A stretch of 64,000 nt of DNA, from positions 15,001 to 79,000 of the forward strand of contig JBAKBP010003138.1 in the NCBI GenBank assembly GCA_037953745.1. Reading direction: 5' to 3'. The translations under genes were made by a program, and so were the position numbers. Below, piece by piece: positions 28,297 through 39,330 of the stretch (position 1 is its first letter; each line of letters opens with the position of its first letter). The DNA comes from Lithodes maja. Lineage: Eukaryota; Arthropoda; Malacostraca; Decapoda; Lithodidae. A model generated the notes under the pieces. That model worked only from the letters and a program-made list of their open reading frames with translations. It searched no databases and had not been told where the DNA came from.

Positions 28297-29400
28297 CATT
28301 GTGAGAGGTAAATGGCAAGGTGTATACGGGATAGTGTGACTCGTAAAAACAAGCCACTTAACTGCACCCGTTGTTTTGTATGTATTATAAATGGTTGTAA
28401 TACACATTTAAACAAAACTTATGTTTCCCTGTCTCTCTGCTACTATACGAAATTCAATTTATAAATGTAGTTGGGATGTTTGATAGAGTCAAGGTGGAAG
28501 AAACTAAACACAATTCTTGGCTTTAAAGTTTATTGTAAATATGACACAAACCAAATATTAAAATTCTTGGCTTTAAACAATAATATGTGACACAAACCAA
28601 ATATTCATTATCCGCTAAAGGGTTTTAAGTGTCCATACATTAATAACCGTGTGGCCTAGATATATTATGAATTATTCAGAATAGTTAAAGTCAGTGTTGT
28701 TGATAAGACATCACAGGATGATCTATAGTTAGAATAGTTAAAGTCAGTGTTGTTGATAAGACATTACAGGGTATGATCTCGGACAATAAATGACGAGATC
28801 GGGGTTAGGACCAAGGAGGCCTTTACCACCTGGATCGTAGAAGCTAACCCTCTGTTGGCTTGTATTTAGATGATATTTTTTAATATGAATCTGTGACAGT
28901 AAACTTAGCCTTTTTCCACTTAACTGCACCCGTTGTTTTGTATGTATTATAAAATGGTTGTAATAAACATTTAAACAAAAAGTATGTTTCCCTGTCTCTC
29001 TGTTACTATACGAAATTCAATTTATAAATGTAGTTGGGATGTTTGATAGAGTCAAGGTGGAAGAAACTACACAAAATTCTTGGCTTTAAAGTTTATTGTA
29101 AATATGACACATTCATTGTCCAAAATTCTTGGCTTTAAACAATAATTAATCTAAAAATATTTTCTGAGATTGGACACTAGAGACATGAAACGGGGTTTAG
29201 AGCCTTTATAACTAGGCTATCTACATGAGATGTAGACATATAACTGAGCTAAAATCACCCTAAAAACTAGGCTAGTTAAGATTAACCAAATAATATTCTC
29301 TCTAAAAAATATGTTCTGAGATTGGACACTAAAGTGAATTGGTCTTACGAAACGGGGTTTAGAGCCTTTATAACTAGGCTATCTACATGAAATGTAGACC
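28297..29400. repeat. Segmental duplication, copy 1 (982-bp offset)
   Basis: The stretch from 'cttatgtttccctgtctctctg' (28419) to about 29400 is repeated from 29401 onward at an offset of 982 bp. It contains a cassette-like 'gtcaaggtggaa...aaagtttattgtaaa', two satellite-like 57-bp units, a decayed copy of the 28065-28225 coding region (28796-28925) and the start of the ~150-bp tandem repeat. No intact gene. Confidence 0.8.
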
Positions 29401-30860
29401 TTATGTTTCCCTGTCTCTCTGCTACTATACGAAATTCAATTTATAAATGTAGTTGGGATGTTTGATAGAGTCAAGGTGGAAGAAACTAAACACAATTCTT
29501 GGCTTTAAAGTTTATTGTAAATATGACACAAACCAAATATTAAAATTCTTGGCTTTAAACAATAATATGTGACACAAACCAAATATTCATTATCCGCTAA
29601 AGGGTTTTAAGTGTCCATACATTAATAACCGTGTGGCCTAGATATATTATGAATTATTCAGAATAGTTAAAGTCAGTGTTGTTGATAAGACATCACAGGA
29701 TGATCTATAGTTAGAATAGTTAAAGTCAGTGTTGTTGATAAGACATTACAGGGTATGATCTCGGACAATAAATGACGAGATCGGGGTTAGGACCAAGGAG
29801 GCCTTTACCACCTGGATCGTAGAAGCAAACCCTCTGTTGGCTTGTATTTAGATGATATTTTTTAATATGAATCTGTGACAGTAAACTTAGCCTTTTTCCA
29901 CTTAACTGCACCCGTTGTTTTGTATGTATTATAAAATGGTTGTAAAAAACATTTAAACAAAAAGTATGTTTCCCTGTCTCTCTGTTACTATACGAAATTC
30001 AATTTATAAATGTAGTTGGGATGTTTGATAGAGTCAAGGTGGAAGAAACTACACAAAATTCTTGGCTTTAAAGTTTATTGTAAATATGACACAAACCAAA
30101 TATTCATTGTCCAAAATTCTTGGCTTTAACCCGTGGAGCCCCGGCTAGTTTTGTAATGTTTGCGCACCAGAACCCGGCCGGTTTTCAAAAAATGGTTTTA
30201 TTCCAGAAACAATAGCGAATGGGTTAGGAATGAAGGAAAAACCACGAAAAACCGCTCAAAAAGCTTAAAAAATGGTCCTACAGAGCCCCCGAAAACGGAT
30301 TTTATAAGAGTAAAAAATTGAAGGCAATTATCCCAAAAAATTAGGTTATTGCGCGCTCGCGCGCACGCACGTGGACTTTGAGAGTTTTCAACCATCGGCA
30401 CGGTTGCGTGGGATACGTACACAGTTCCCATACAAATCTGAGCCCTCTTGCGTGGCTACACCTGAGGTTACGGTCGGCGCAATTAGGGGAAATTAGGGTG
30501 ACTCGCCAGGCGCGTCTCTGGGGCTGTGCGTTACATACATCGCCGACGCGCCAGGCGCGTCGCTGGGGCTGTACGGGTTAAACAATAATTAATCTAAAAA
30601 TATTTTCTGAGATTGGACACTAGAGACATGAAACGGGGTTTAGAGCCTTTATAACTAGGCTATCTACATGAGATGTAGACATATAACTGAGCTAAAATCA
30701 CCCTAAAAACTAGGCTAGTTAAGATTAACCAAATAATATTCTCTCTAAAAAATATGTTCTGAGATTGGACACTAAAGTGAATTGGTCTTACGAAACGGGG
30801 TTTAGAGCCTTTATAACTAGGCTATCTACATGAGATGTAGACATATAACTGAGCTAAAAT
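29401..30860. repeat. Segmental duplication, copy 2, interrupted by a MITE
   Basis: Nearly identical to 28419-29400 for over 700 bp. It is then split at 30129 by the 448-bp TTAA element and resumes at 30578. Confidence 0.8.
30126..30581. mobile_element. piggyBac-type MITE with TTAA target duplication
   Basis: Bases 30130-30577 (448 bp) are flanked by TTAA at 30126-30129 and 30578-30581. Termini: CCCGTGGAGCCCCGGC on the left and, inverted, CCCGTACAGCCCCAGC on the right. Subterminal GC-rich repeats ('cgccaggcgcgtc') occur near the right end. The corresponding empty site with a single TTAA is at 29135-29138 in the other segmental copy. It has no coding capacity, so it is a non-autonomous element mobilised by a piggyBac-like transposase. 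Confidence 0.9.
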
Positions 30861-31200
30861 CACCCTAAAAACTAGGCTAGTTAAGATTGAATTGACAAAA
30901 TAATATTCTCTCTAAAAATATGTTCTGAACACGAAACGGGGTTTAGAGCCTTTATAACTAGGCTATCTACACGAGACGTAGACATATAACTGAGCTAAAA
31001 TCACCCTAAAAACTAGGCTAGTTAAGATTGAATTGACAAAATAATATTCTCTCTAAAAATATGTTCTGAGATTGGACACTAAAGTGAATTGGTCTTGTAC
31101 GGTGGAGACACGAAACGGGGTTTAGAGCCTTTATAACTAGGCTATCTACACGAGACGTAGACATATAACTGAGCTAAAATCAGCCTAAAAACTAGGCTAA

Positions 31201-33282
31201 GATATCAGAGGGTATTCCCAAAATATGAGAGGAACTTATCAGAATCCATGTGTATGAGGCTGGTAACCCGTGTAATATTATCTACCCAACCCTCAGGGTA
31301 ACTCGTAAGACTATGATATGGGCAACACGAATTGGCACTCTCTCCCCCCACAGTCAGCAATATCGGGTGAGCCATAGTCAGTGGAATAAGGGAGTCCTTG
31401 TCCTTATGCAGCTCCTCCAAAGATAGGTCCTTGTGAAGCTCCTCCAAAGGCAAATCCCCCTTGAGGGGTGGGGACCCCCATCTGCCCCACACCCCACAGT
31501 CAACAGTGTCGTAATTTTACGCAGCTCCTCCGAAGGCGGGGGGGGGGGGGCCATCCAATTGACACCAGGTAGGGAGTCGTCGTTTTCATCTATACCTAAA
31601 TAACAAGTCAATGGAGAGGCTACACCGCTCGCCTCACTCAAATCTACAATAGATTTATGCATGCGTGCAACCTCTTCACTTTCAAGACTACCTTGCAGGA
31701 TCTTTTGTAGTTGTAATCCCTCAATCATTCTCTTGGCTGCTACCTGATGAAGACCGACTCCATAGACCTTCATCACTGTCATATTGACACATATAGTCGA
31801 GTTATTTAATTGTATCTTGGCCGTAATGTCTTTCGTCGCAGTTCCATTTGGAATACTGTGGAATTGGGTAAATGTTGGACCCCGATTGATACTGGAGTTT
31901 TGCTTTGAGATGTACTCGGGTGTCTTTTCAACAGCATTATCTGAAATGCATAGATGTACTTGGAGTTTATCCACACAGGGTTTTGTCATCAAACCCAAAA
32001 ACATTTTGAATTCTTCCATTTGGTTAATATTTTTCAGGAGGAGGCAATGTCCAGAATTGTAAAGGGCCAGACTCTTGAGTAGGTCAGAGGAAACACCGTC
32101 TCCTACACCAACGGTGAATATTTGAAAAGCCTCATTCTTCAAGCCGACGCATTCTTTTATAATGTCACTTACATATGTAACTAGAGCGCCGGTCACCATC
32201 AACATATTTAGAGGGAGTCGACTGCAGCACTCATAACCATATGTGATGGCTTTCATGATCTCGGTGCCACCCATATTACCTTTTAACCCACATATATACT
32301 CATGAGCTAACATAATATTTGTTTTGGTGACCACCTGGGTGGTCTCAAACAAAGGTTTAACATGATCTCCAAAGGAGATCATGTTAAATCCGGTGCATGT
32401 CTCACTACTAAGTATTAGTACCCAATGTAGGGCACATAATCGCGCCATCTCCACCCCCATCCCGTTCTCCATGCTGTCCGAACAATCTATTAAAAGTATC
32501 ATCTCGCTCGGGCCCCGGTGGGGCACATCTACATGGGTAAGGTCGAGCTGTCCCGTCACCATTATCACATCATCCTTCATATGGGAATTGACCGCCTTGG
32601 AATTTCCCTCTTCATGGAATGCCTGGATCTTCTTCGAGTGGGTGATTTTCATCTCCCAATCATGTTGGTGGGGGCCATCTTTTATCCACATCACATTACC
32701 CATACCCCCCTTTACTATAACAAATCCATTACGGTGCGGTGGGTACACCTTTACATTGTTGATATTACTTAGGATGGCATGTACTGTTAGACTGTAGTTA
32801 TTATTGTGTCCCAGAGGCTTCTTCTCACAAGAGAAACTACAATAACCAGGCCTATATTGACTAGGCCGTAATATAGTAGGGAGCCCTAGAGTACTAACTC
32901 CGTCTTCATTCACTGGTAACAACTGCAACATTCTTATCTCGATGTCCACTTTAGCTTCATGGGCTATGTTTCCCAAATGGATTTCTAATATGTCTTCATG
33001 CTCGTGCATTTTCTTGCCAACGAAGGGTTGTTTTCCCTGTTTGATAGAAGCTCGGAATTTTGCCTCCACCTTTCCCTTCTCGATACATCGCCCAATATTT
33101 TCCCGGGTGTCATTGATTTTTGCCTTGAAAGAATAGACACAACTGTCATAATCCATGGGTAGTTTGAAAGCCACTTCTTCATCATTACCGGATTTCTGGT
33201 AGTTTAGGCAACACTTGATATCTCCCACGTATCCCGTTACAGCTATTTCCACCTTACACTTCAAAAGATGTAGTGACTGCAT
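31201..33282 (-). CDS. VIT + VWA protein, long copy with altered C-terminus (634 aa ORF)
   Basis: The uninterrupted ORF (31378-33282) starts MQSLHLLKCKVEIAV. Residues ~8-140 match the VIT domain as in VWA5A/PARP4-type proteins (conserved E-E-V-A-F-K-L-P, ...GNIAHEAKVDI). Residues ~262-450 are a VWA domain with a full MIDAS, LLIDCSDSM. A 12-G run at about 31540-31552 shifts the frame relative to the related copy at 35124. The last ~50 residues are therefore novel, and the original C-terminal frame continues separately to about 31205, where the gene is cut off by the tandem repeat. A TATA box lies only ~30 bases before the ATG. Intronless, so probably acquired by the virus; cellular relatives act in adhesion or ubiquitin-linked scaffolds. 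Role here unknown. Confidence 0.75.
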
Positions 33283-33310
33283 TGCAGAGGATTGGGTTGT
33301 GGTCTCAGAA

Positions 33311-33319
33311 GGTTTAGGG
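33311..33319 (-). promoter_or_regulatory. TATA box of the VIT-VWA gene (31201-33282)
   Basis: The minus strand reads TGTATATAAATCC, with the box 29 bases upstream of the ATG. Transcription would start almost at the ATG, implying a very short leader or use of a slightly later start. Confidence 0.55.
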
Positions 33320-33364
33320 GATTTATATACACATACAAGACAGGCACGGTTGCCAAATCGTTAA

Positions 33365-33465
33365 AATTAAACATACCACACCGTACACACTCTGTGTGAG
33401 TAGTACGGCTCTAAAAAAAGGGTCGTATATAACCCCGAAGCGGCCCAACAAGCGTCTATACAGCT
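33365..33465 (-). promoter_or_regulatory. Intergenic cassette, copy
   Basis: It contains 'ataccacaccgtacacac', 'gtgtgagtagtacggctct' and 'gggtcgtatataaccccg' followed by 'aagcggccc'. The last piece holds a second TATATAA. The cassette lies directly upstream of the VIT-VWA gene. Confidence 0.6.
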
Positions 33466-33477
33466 CCCATATTCAAG

Positions 33478-34100
33478 GTGTCATCCAAGTGTCCAACTCG
33501 ATCACACACGCCACTTCTTAGCCCCGGTTGGAAACCTCAGGACATTGCTAAATTTGGTAGTTTGGATGAAATTGGGAGAGCTAAATGGAAGAAAGGAATA
33601 CGGGGAGAGTGTTACTCATCAAGCCGACCACAGATCCAACTCACAGGCGGCACCAAACATGTTGGGAGGCCTTTACCACCTGGATCATAGACACCCCCGA
33701 CCCCTCGTGTGTGAGACGAGAGCTCTACCTACTAGGCTACGGGCTGTGTATGTGTCCAGTAAAGTAACGTACAAACATCTATCAACTCTATTTATTGAGA
33801 GATTGACTAACCAAAAGCAATCATCTGTGACTTTAATTTTCAGGTATTTAGATTATATATGAACGTAAAGCTGTGTCAGTAAACAAAATGAAATATCACC
33901 TCAGTATTATAAAGAAGCCCTTTTTCCACTTAACCGGTCTTCACATCCCCTAGATGAAGAAAAGGCGTTCATGAGCCCGGCAATTTTCTATTGGATGACA
34001 TTGTGAGAGGTAAATGGTAAGGTGTATACGGGACAGTGTGACTCGTAAAAACAAGCCGACCTCCATAAACGGTACCTACCAGGAGGCCTTTACCCACCTG
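33478..34100 (+). pseudogene. Decayed copy of the 3' part of the 26035-28296 gene
   Basis: The sequence follows 27895-28330 (LLSPGWKPQDIAKFGSLDEIG onward), with a ~90-bp insertion (33692-33800), several frameshifts and deletions. It ends with 'gaggtaaatggtaaggtgtatacggga', as after the stop of the original. Not translatable in one frame. Confidence 0.75.
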
Positions 34101-34102
34101 GA

Positions 34103-34137
<35 letters not shown>

Positions 34138-34331
34138 TGCCTGACGCCGTGATCCCCGAAGGGGTGGCCACGAACGAACCGCCCCCATGCACCTCTGTCC
34201 CCAGTCAGTCGACGCCCCTCCCCCCAACCAGCACCGCCTTCATTCATGTAGTTCCTCACTCCATCCTTCCACCTCATATTCGGTCTACCTCTCCCCCTCT
34301 GTCCCTCCACCTCGCTCTCATCTGGATATCT
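34098..34331 (-). mobile_element. RTE-like LINE 3' end with 10-bp target duplication
   Basis: 34108-34321 matches the 3' end of the LINE at 59889-61432: the (CTAT)n tail, then 'tgcctgacgccgtgatcccc' and the C-terminal codons. The insertion is flanked by CTGGATATCT at 34098-34107 and 34322-34331. It is strongly 5'-truncated (about 214 bp). Confidence 0.85.
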
Positions 34332-34399
34332 GTTGGCTTATATTTAGATGATATTTTTGAATATGAATCTATGGGGAGACTTTTTTTATTTAGAGCCGT

Positions 34400-35123
34400 A
34401 ATGTTGACCTAATCAATTCCAAACCGATGCACTGTCAACACGAATCCCCATGGCGGGGATTAGGAGATTGGATGTCAAGAGCCATATGATAGTAAACATA
34501 ACCTTAGTGTAGCCCTTTTCCACTTAAACCCGTTGTTTTGTATGTATACATGGTTGTAATAAACATTTAAACAAAAGGTATGTTTTCCCTGTCTCTCTGC
34601 TACTATACGAAATTCAATTTATAAATGTAGTTGGGATGTTTAATAGAGTCAAGGTGGAAGAAACTAAACAAAATTCTTGGCTTTAAAGTTTATTGTAAAT
34701 ATGACACAAACCAAATATTCATTGTCCGCTAAAGGGTTAGGTGTCCATACATTAATAACCATGTGGTCTAGTATTCTTTATATATTATATATAAGAATAG
34801 TTAAAGGTCAATGTTTTAAATAAGACATCACAGGGTATATTATCTATATAGTTAAAGTCAGTGTTGTCGATAAGGTATGATGGTGGAGATACTCCTAAAA
34901 TATAAGAGGAAGTAAAGTTTATTGTAAATATGGCACAAACCAATACTCAGACAATAAATGACGAGATCAGGGTTAGGTGATCCACTATAATAACCATGTG
35001 GTCCCTATAGTAAATTATCAATATAAATAATTGGGCCCATTTTCTATCCTAAATAACAATCGGATAGTAAATGGTTGACTCACCATCATCATATAAGGTG
35101 AATATTGGTGGGATCAGTGATAT
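34400..35123. other. Intergenic mosaic of island repeats
   Basis: The region holds a cassette fragment (34385-34410), a third copy of the 'tttccctgtctctctgctac' segment (34586-34735), satellite-like units (34795-34875), and at 35051-35100 a minus-strand piece of module A (compare 3450-3490). The last links the left repeat block to the island. No gene is seen. Confidence 0.6.
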
Positions 35124-37476
35124 TTACACTCTTAGGTCCTCACATATTATGAATAGAGTGTCTGGTAGAGTCTTAATAATATCTCTTATAATGTCTACAT
35201 ATGGGGTAAGGTTATAACCACTTAATAACCGTGTGACCTCTTCGTGTGTTGGAAACTTCTTCGTATAGTATATATCATTCAGAATTGTTAAAGCCAGTGT
35301 AGCCGATAAGACATCAGAGGGTATTCCGGTGGGGATACTCTCAAAATATGAGAGGAACTTATTAGAATCCATGTTTATGAGGCTGGTAACCCGTGTAATA
35401 TCTACCCAACTCTCGGGGTAACTCGTAAGACTATGATATGGGCAACATGAATTGGCACTCTCCCCCCCACAGTCAGCAATGTCGGGTGAGCCATAGTCAG
35501 TGGAACAAGGGAGTCCTTGTCCCTGTGCAGCTCCTCCAAAGAAAGGTCCTTGTGCAGCTCCTCCAAAGGCTTGTGCTTGTGCAGCTCCTCCAAAGACAGG
35601 TCCTTGTGCAGATCGTGTAAAATCTTGTGCAAAATCAAAGGCAAGTCTGTATGCATCTCCTCCAAAGGCAAATCCCCCTTGATGGGTGGGGCCCCCCATC
35701 TGCCCCATATCTCCGTAGTCAACAGTGTCGTATTTTTGCGCAGCTCCTCCTAAGGCAGGGGGCGGGGCCGTCCAATTGACACCAGGTAGAGAGTCATCGT
35801 TTTCATCGATACCTAAATAGCAAGTCAATGAAGAGACTACACCGCTCGCCTCACTCAAATCTACAATAGATTTATTCATGCGTGCAACCTCTTCCCTTTC
35901 AAGACTACCTTGCAGGATCTTTTGTAGTTGTAATCCCTCAATCATCCCCTTGGCTGCTACCTGATGAAGACCGACTCCATGGACCTTCGTCACTGAAATG
36001 TTGTCACATATAGTCGAGTTATCTAATTGTATCCTGGCCGTGATGTCTTTCGTCGCAGTTCCATTTGGGATGCTGTGGAATTGGGTAAATGTTTGACCCC
36101 GATTGATGCTGGAGTTGTGGCCGGGTGTCTTTTCAACAGCATTATCTGAAATGCATAGATGTACTTGGAGTTTGTCCACACAGGGTTTTGTCATCAAACC
36201 CAAAAACATTCGAATTCTTCCATTTGGGATATAGATTTCAGGAGGAGGCAATGTCCAGAATTGAAAAGGGCCAGACTCTTGAGTAAGTCAGAGGAAACAC
36301 CGTCTCCTACACCAACGGTGAATATTTGAAAAGCATCATTCTTCAATCCGGCGCATTCTTGTATAATGTCACTTACATTTGTAACTTCAGCGTCGGTCAC
36401 CATCAACATATTTATAGGGAGTTGACTGCAGCACCGATAACCATATGTGATGGTCTTCATGATCTCGGTGCCACCCATATTACTCTTTAGCCCATATAAA
36501 TACCCAAGAGCGAACTTAATATTTTGTTTAGTGACCGCCTGGGTGGTCTCAAACAAAGTGTCTAAGTGTTTTCCAAAGGAGATTATGTTAAATCCGGTGC
36601 ATGTCTCACTATTAAGTGCTAGTACCCAATGTAGGGCACACAATTGCGCCATCTCCATCTTCACCCCGTCCTGCATGCTGTTCGAACAATCTATTAAAAG
36701 TATCATCTCGCCCGGGGTCCGGTGGGGCATATCTACATGGGTAAGGTCGAGCTGTCCCGTCACCATTATCACATCATCCTTCATATGGGAATTGGCCGCC
36801 GTGGGATTTCCCTCTTCGTGGAAAGCCTGGATCTTCTTCGAGTGGGTGATTTTCATCTCCAAATCGTGTTGTTGGGGGCCGTCTTTCATCCACATCACCT
36901 TACCCATACCCTCCTCGTTTACTCTAACATATCCATTATGGTGCGGTGGGTACACCTTCACACCTTTGATATTACTTAGGGTGGCATTTACTGTTAAACT
37001 GTAGTTACTATTGTGTCCCAGCTCATATGAGGAATCACAATAACTAGGCCTATACCTAGGCCTTAACACAGTAGGGAGCACTAGAGTACTAACTCCGTCT
37101 TCGTTCACTGGTAACAACTGCAGGATTTTTATCTCTATGTCCACTTTAGCTTCATGGGATATGTTTCCCAAATGGATTTCTAATATGTCTTCATGTTCGT
37201 GCATTTTCTTTCCAATGAAGGCTTGTCTTCCCTGTTTGATAGAAGCTCGGAATTTTACCTCCGCCTTTCCCTTCTCGATACATCGTCCAATAATTTCCCG
37301 GGTGCCATTGATTGTTGCCTTGAAAGAATAGACACAACTGTCATAATCCACGGGTAGTTTGAAAGCCACTTCTTCATCATTACAGGATTTCTGGTAGTTT
37401 AGGTGACAGTTGATATCTCCCACGTATCCCGTTACATCTATTTCCACCTTGCACTTCAAAAGACGTAGTGTTGCAT
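35124..37476 (-). pseudogene. VIT + VWA protein, copy with two single-base deletions
   Basis: Nearly collinear with the copy at 31201-33282 but with the full C-terminus. The ATG at 37474-37476 is put out of frame by a one-base deletion just after it, so the long frame opens only at a TTG (37459). A second one-base deletion near 36207 separates the VIT+VWA part (36194-37459; MIDAS LLIDCSNSM) from the C-terminal part (35124-36251). The C-terminal part has a Gly/Ala/Gln-rich stretch with the repeat FGGAAQ, then a Cys-containing module and a helical end including the 19 codons that gave rise to the 57-bp satellite. Probably non-functional as read unless these are assembly errors. Confidence 0.75.
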
Positions 37477-37499
37477 TGTAGAGTATTGGGTTGTGGTCT

Positions 37500-37660
37500 T
37501 AGAAGGTTTAGGGAAGTTATATATATACAAGACAGGCACGATTGCCAAATTGTAAAATAAAAACAAAAATTATACCACACCGTCCACACTCTATGTGAGT
37601 AATACGGCTCTAGAAACAAAAAGGGTCGTATATAACCCCGAAGCGGCCCAACAAGCGGGC
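37500..37660 (-). promoter_or_regulatory. Promoter and intergenic cassette of the second VIT-VWA copy
   Basis: 'agttatatatatacaag' at 37514-37530 supplies the TATA run. 37560-37660 is the cassette ('ataccacaccgtccacac', 'gggtcgtatataacccc', 'aagcggccc'). Confidence 0.6.
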
Positions 37661-37719
37661 CTTCTACTAGGCCGCGCCTATGATACTCGACCATTGCTGT
37701 CAGAAGGTGTTGGTACTCT

Positions 37720-37940
37720 ATACGTTTGTATTGGCTGGGTTCACTAAGATCTACCCTTTGGGCGTCATCTAAAGTAATTTCTCTGGCCGAGGGACCACCA
37801 ATTCTAGTTATTCATGGTAGACTATATTGGATGGCACTACCGAGAAAAAATCTTGCTATATAACCACCTACAATAGTATAACAATGAATCATATTCTTTT
37901 TGGAAATATTGACAGTAGGTGTAATTGTGTGTCGTGACGG
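37720..37940 (-). pseudogene. Fragment of the PIF-0-like gene
   Basis: Matches 17308-17568 on the same strand ('tattggctgggttcactaag' through 'gacagtaggcgtaattg'), with small deletions and a shortened middle. It is a displaced, non-coding internal piece of the entry-protein gene. Confidence 0.8.
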
Positions 37941-37944
37941 CATC

Positions 37945-38160
37945 ATTATTACGGTGATGTTGTTGGCTGGAACCAACACGAAGACCAAATGACTGTCTCT
38001 TCACTTTTGGAAATATTTCACATTCCCCCTACGGACACCGACACCGTATCCAAGGCAGCATTGTAATGTGATTCACAGTATAAGACATTTTCATACATAC
38101 ATCTCCCTAAATCCCATAAAGTGCTCGTCGTGTTTTTCCAGTCATAAACAAGAATCGGCG
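37945..38160 (+). pseudogene. 3' fragment of the 490-aa RING-like gene
   Basis: Corresponds to 40970-41190, covering the last ~70 codons and stop region with about 95% identity by eye. It joins directly to the PIF-0 fragment at 37940, which marks a recombination junction. Confidence 0.8.
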
Positions 38161-38269
38161 GTAGTGCCAACCATGACTCCAGTTAACAATAGAGTAAATG
38201 TCCGATCAGGGGAGCCTTTTTAGACAGAAACAGTAACACCACCCCCGCCAATATTGTCCAGACACTTTT

Positions 38270-38420
38270 CCCGGATTCTTCTTCATCTACATTATAAAGA
38301 GGAGTCAAGGTGGAAAAGAAAATGAGTTTTCTAGTTAAATAAAGTTTATTGTAAAGGTGTGAGTAGTACGACTATAAATAAAAATCGGGACCAAACAGTA
38401 CTTATTGACCCTTACCACAT
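38270..38420 (-). promoter_or_regulatory. Intergenic cassette, copy
   Basis: 'gagtcaaggtggaaaag', AATAAAGTTTATTGTAAA and 'gtgtgagtagtacgact' in the usual order. It lies immediately beyond the 3' end of the SOCS-box-like gene and provides a poly(A) signal for both strands. Confidence 0.6.
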
Positions 38421-38476
38421 TCGGATGTTTACCCACTTTTTATTATACATATACACTTATGGATAAAGGGTCAATC

Positions 38477-39166
38477 TCAGTTGTCGTATGCATCCACAGC
38501 TTCGTTAATTTTGATGAATTCTCTAATGCTTTCCTGGAGAATTTTAGGTAGTACCTGTTCATAGTGCATCAGGCGGTCCATATTATCTCTGATGACCTTG
38601 TGGCAGAGGAATTTCAACATGGGTGGATGGTGGAAGGTAAATAATGACGGACAACCGAGGTGTTCTATGTAGTCATCAATACGGTACCCGTCACTCACCA
38701 GTGATGTATATATTGCATCCTTGACGGGGAGGTTGTCCCCGTCCCGGAGTGTTGCCAGGAAGAAGATGTTCGGACAGGATGTGATGAAGATGTTCCCTGT
38801 ACCTTGACATGAGAATCCTGTATAGTCACAATCCGCCATCAATTCCACAAATAACCTCTTCTGTGGGTTAGTTTTATTGACGACTCTGGCCAGGAGATAG
38901 TAGGTGCTACCCAGACTATCCTTCGTGTATCGTATGCAATAAAGCCGATCCACCATATTAAGCTCTATCTTGAAGTCTTGCAGTTCCTCGTAATCCCACT
39001 CCTTCATTTCCCACGGCGACGTTCTTCGTTCAAACATGTCCTGGTGGTATACTGCATCGAATAAGTACTCCTCCATATCCTCCATTGTTTTCACCAAGGG
39101 ATTTAGAGAGATGAAATTCATGGAGGGGAGAGAGAGTTCTGAGTGGATAGAGTGATTTCTGACCAA
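38477..39166 (-). CDS. SOCS-box-like adaptor with CDYTGF-CQG domain (about 214 aa)
   Basis: The open frame reaches 39166 only with a TTG start. The first in-frame ATG is at 39121, so about 214 aa is the conservative length. The body contains ...MADCDYTGFSCQGTGNIFI, a motif seen in widespread small proteins of unknown function. The C-terminus, MLKFLCHKVIRDN...EQVLPKIL, fits the elongin BC box (LxxxCxxxI) followed by a short LPxI resembling a cullin box, i.e. a SOCS-box-like tail. The same tail ends the polyubiquitin fusion at 23640-23839. Decayed copies lie at 41519-41745 and 42645-42870. Inferred role: substrate adaptor for a cullin ubiquitin ligase. Confidence 0.65.
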   Translation of the reverse strand: MVRNHSIHSELSLPSMNFISLNPLVKTMEDMEEYLFDAVYHQDMFERRTSPWEMKEWDYEELQDFKIELNMVDRLYCIRYTKDSLGSTYYLLARVVNKTNPQKRLFVELMADCDYTGFSCQGTGNIFITSCPNIFFLATLRDGDNLPVKDAIYTSLVSDGYRIDDYIEHLGCPSLFTFHHPPMLKFLCHKVIRDNMDRLMHYEQVLPKILQESIREFIKINEAVDAYDN

Positions 39167-39330
39167 TGTGAGCGTATACCATCGCTCCCACCGAAACTGC
39201 CGCTCTCCAACCCCCTGCCAAGCGCAAGCTCACCCGAGACTCCCTAAGGTCGAATCCAATGCCCCCAATCTTGAAGTCGGAGAGAATCCCAGTCCAGAAA
39301 CTCTACCCGGATTCCTCGACTAGGTCCACA

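Larger units (their letters stand above)
29158..31200. repeat. ~150-bp tandem repeat family
   Basis: Units carry 'gaaacggggtttagagcc', 'ttataactaggctatctac' and 'actgagctaaaatca'. They start near 29158, 29308, 30602, 30751, 30905 and 31060, with the two blocks separated by the second duplication copy and the MITE. The last unit ends at 31200, where it abuts the truncated VIT-VWA gene. Non-coding. Confidence 0.8.

Noticed and set aside
36447..37004. 185-codon plus-strand ORF opposite the VIT-VWA gene
   Set aside because: The same antisense ORF appears in each copy of the family simply because the sense strand is conserved.
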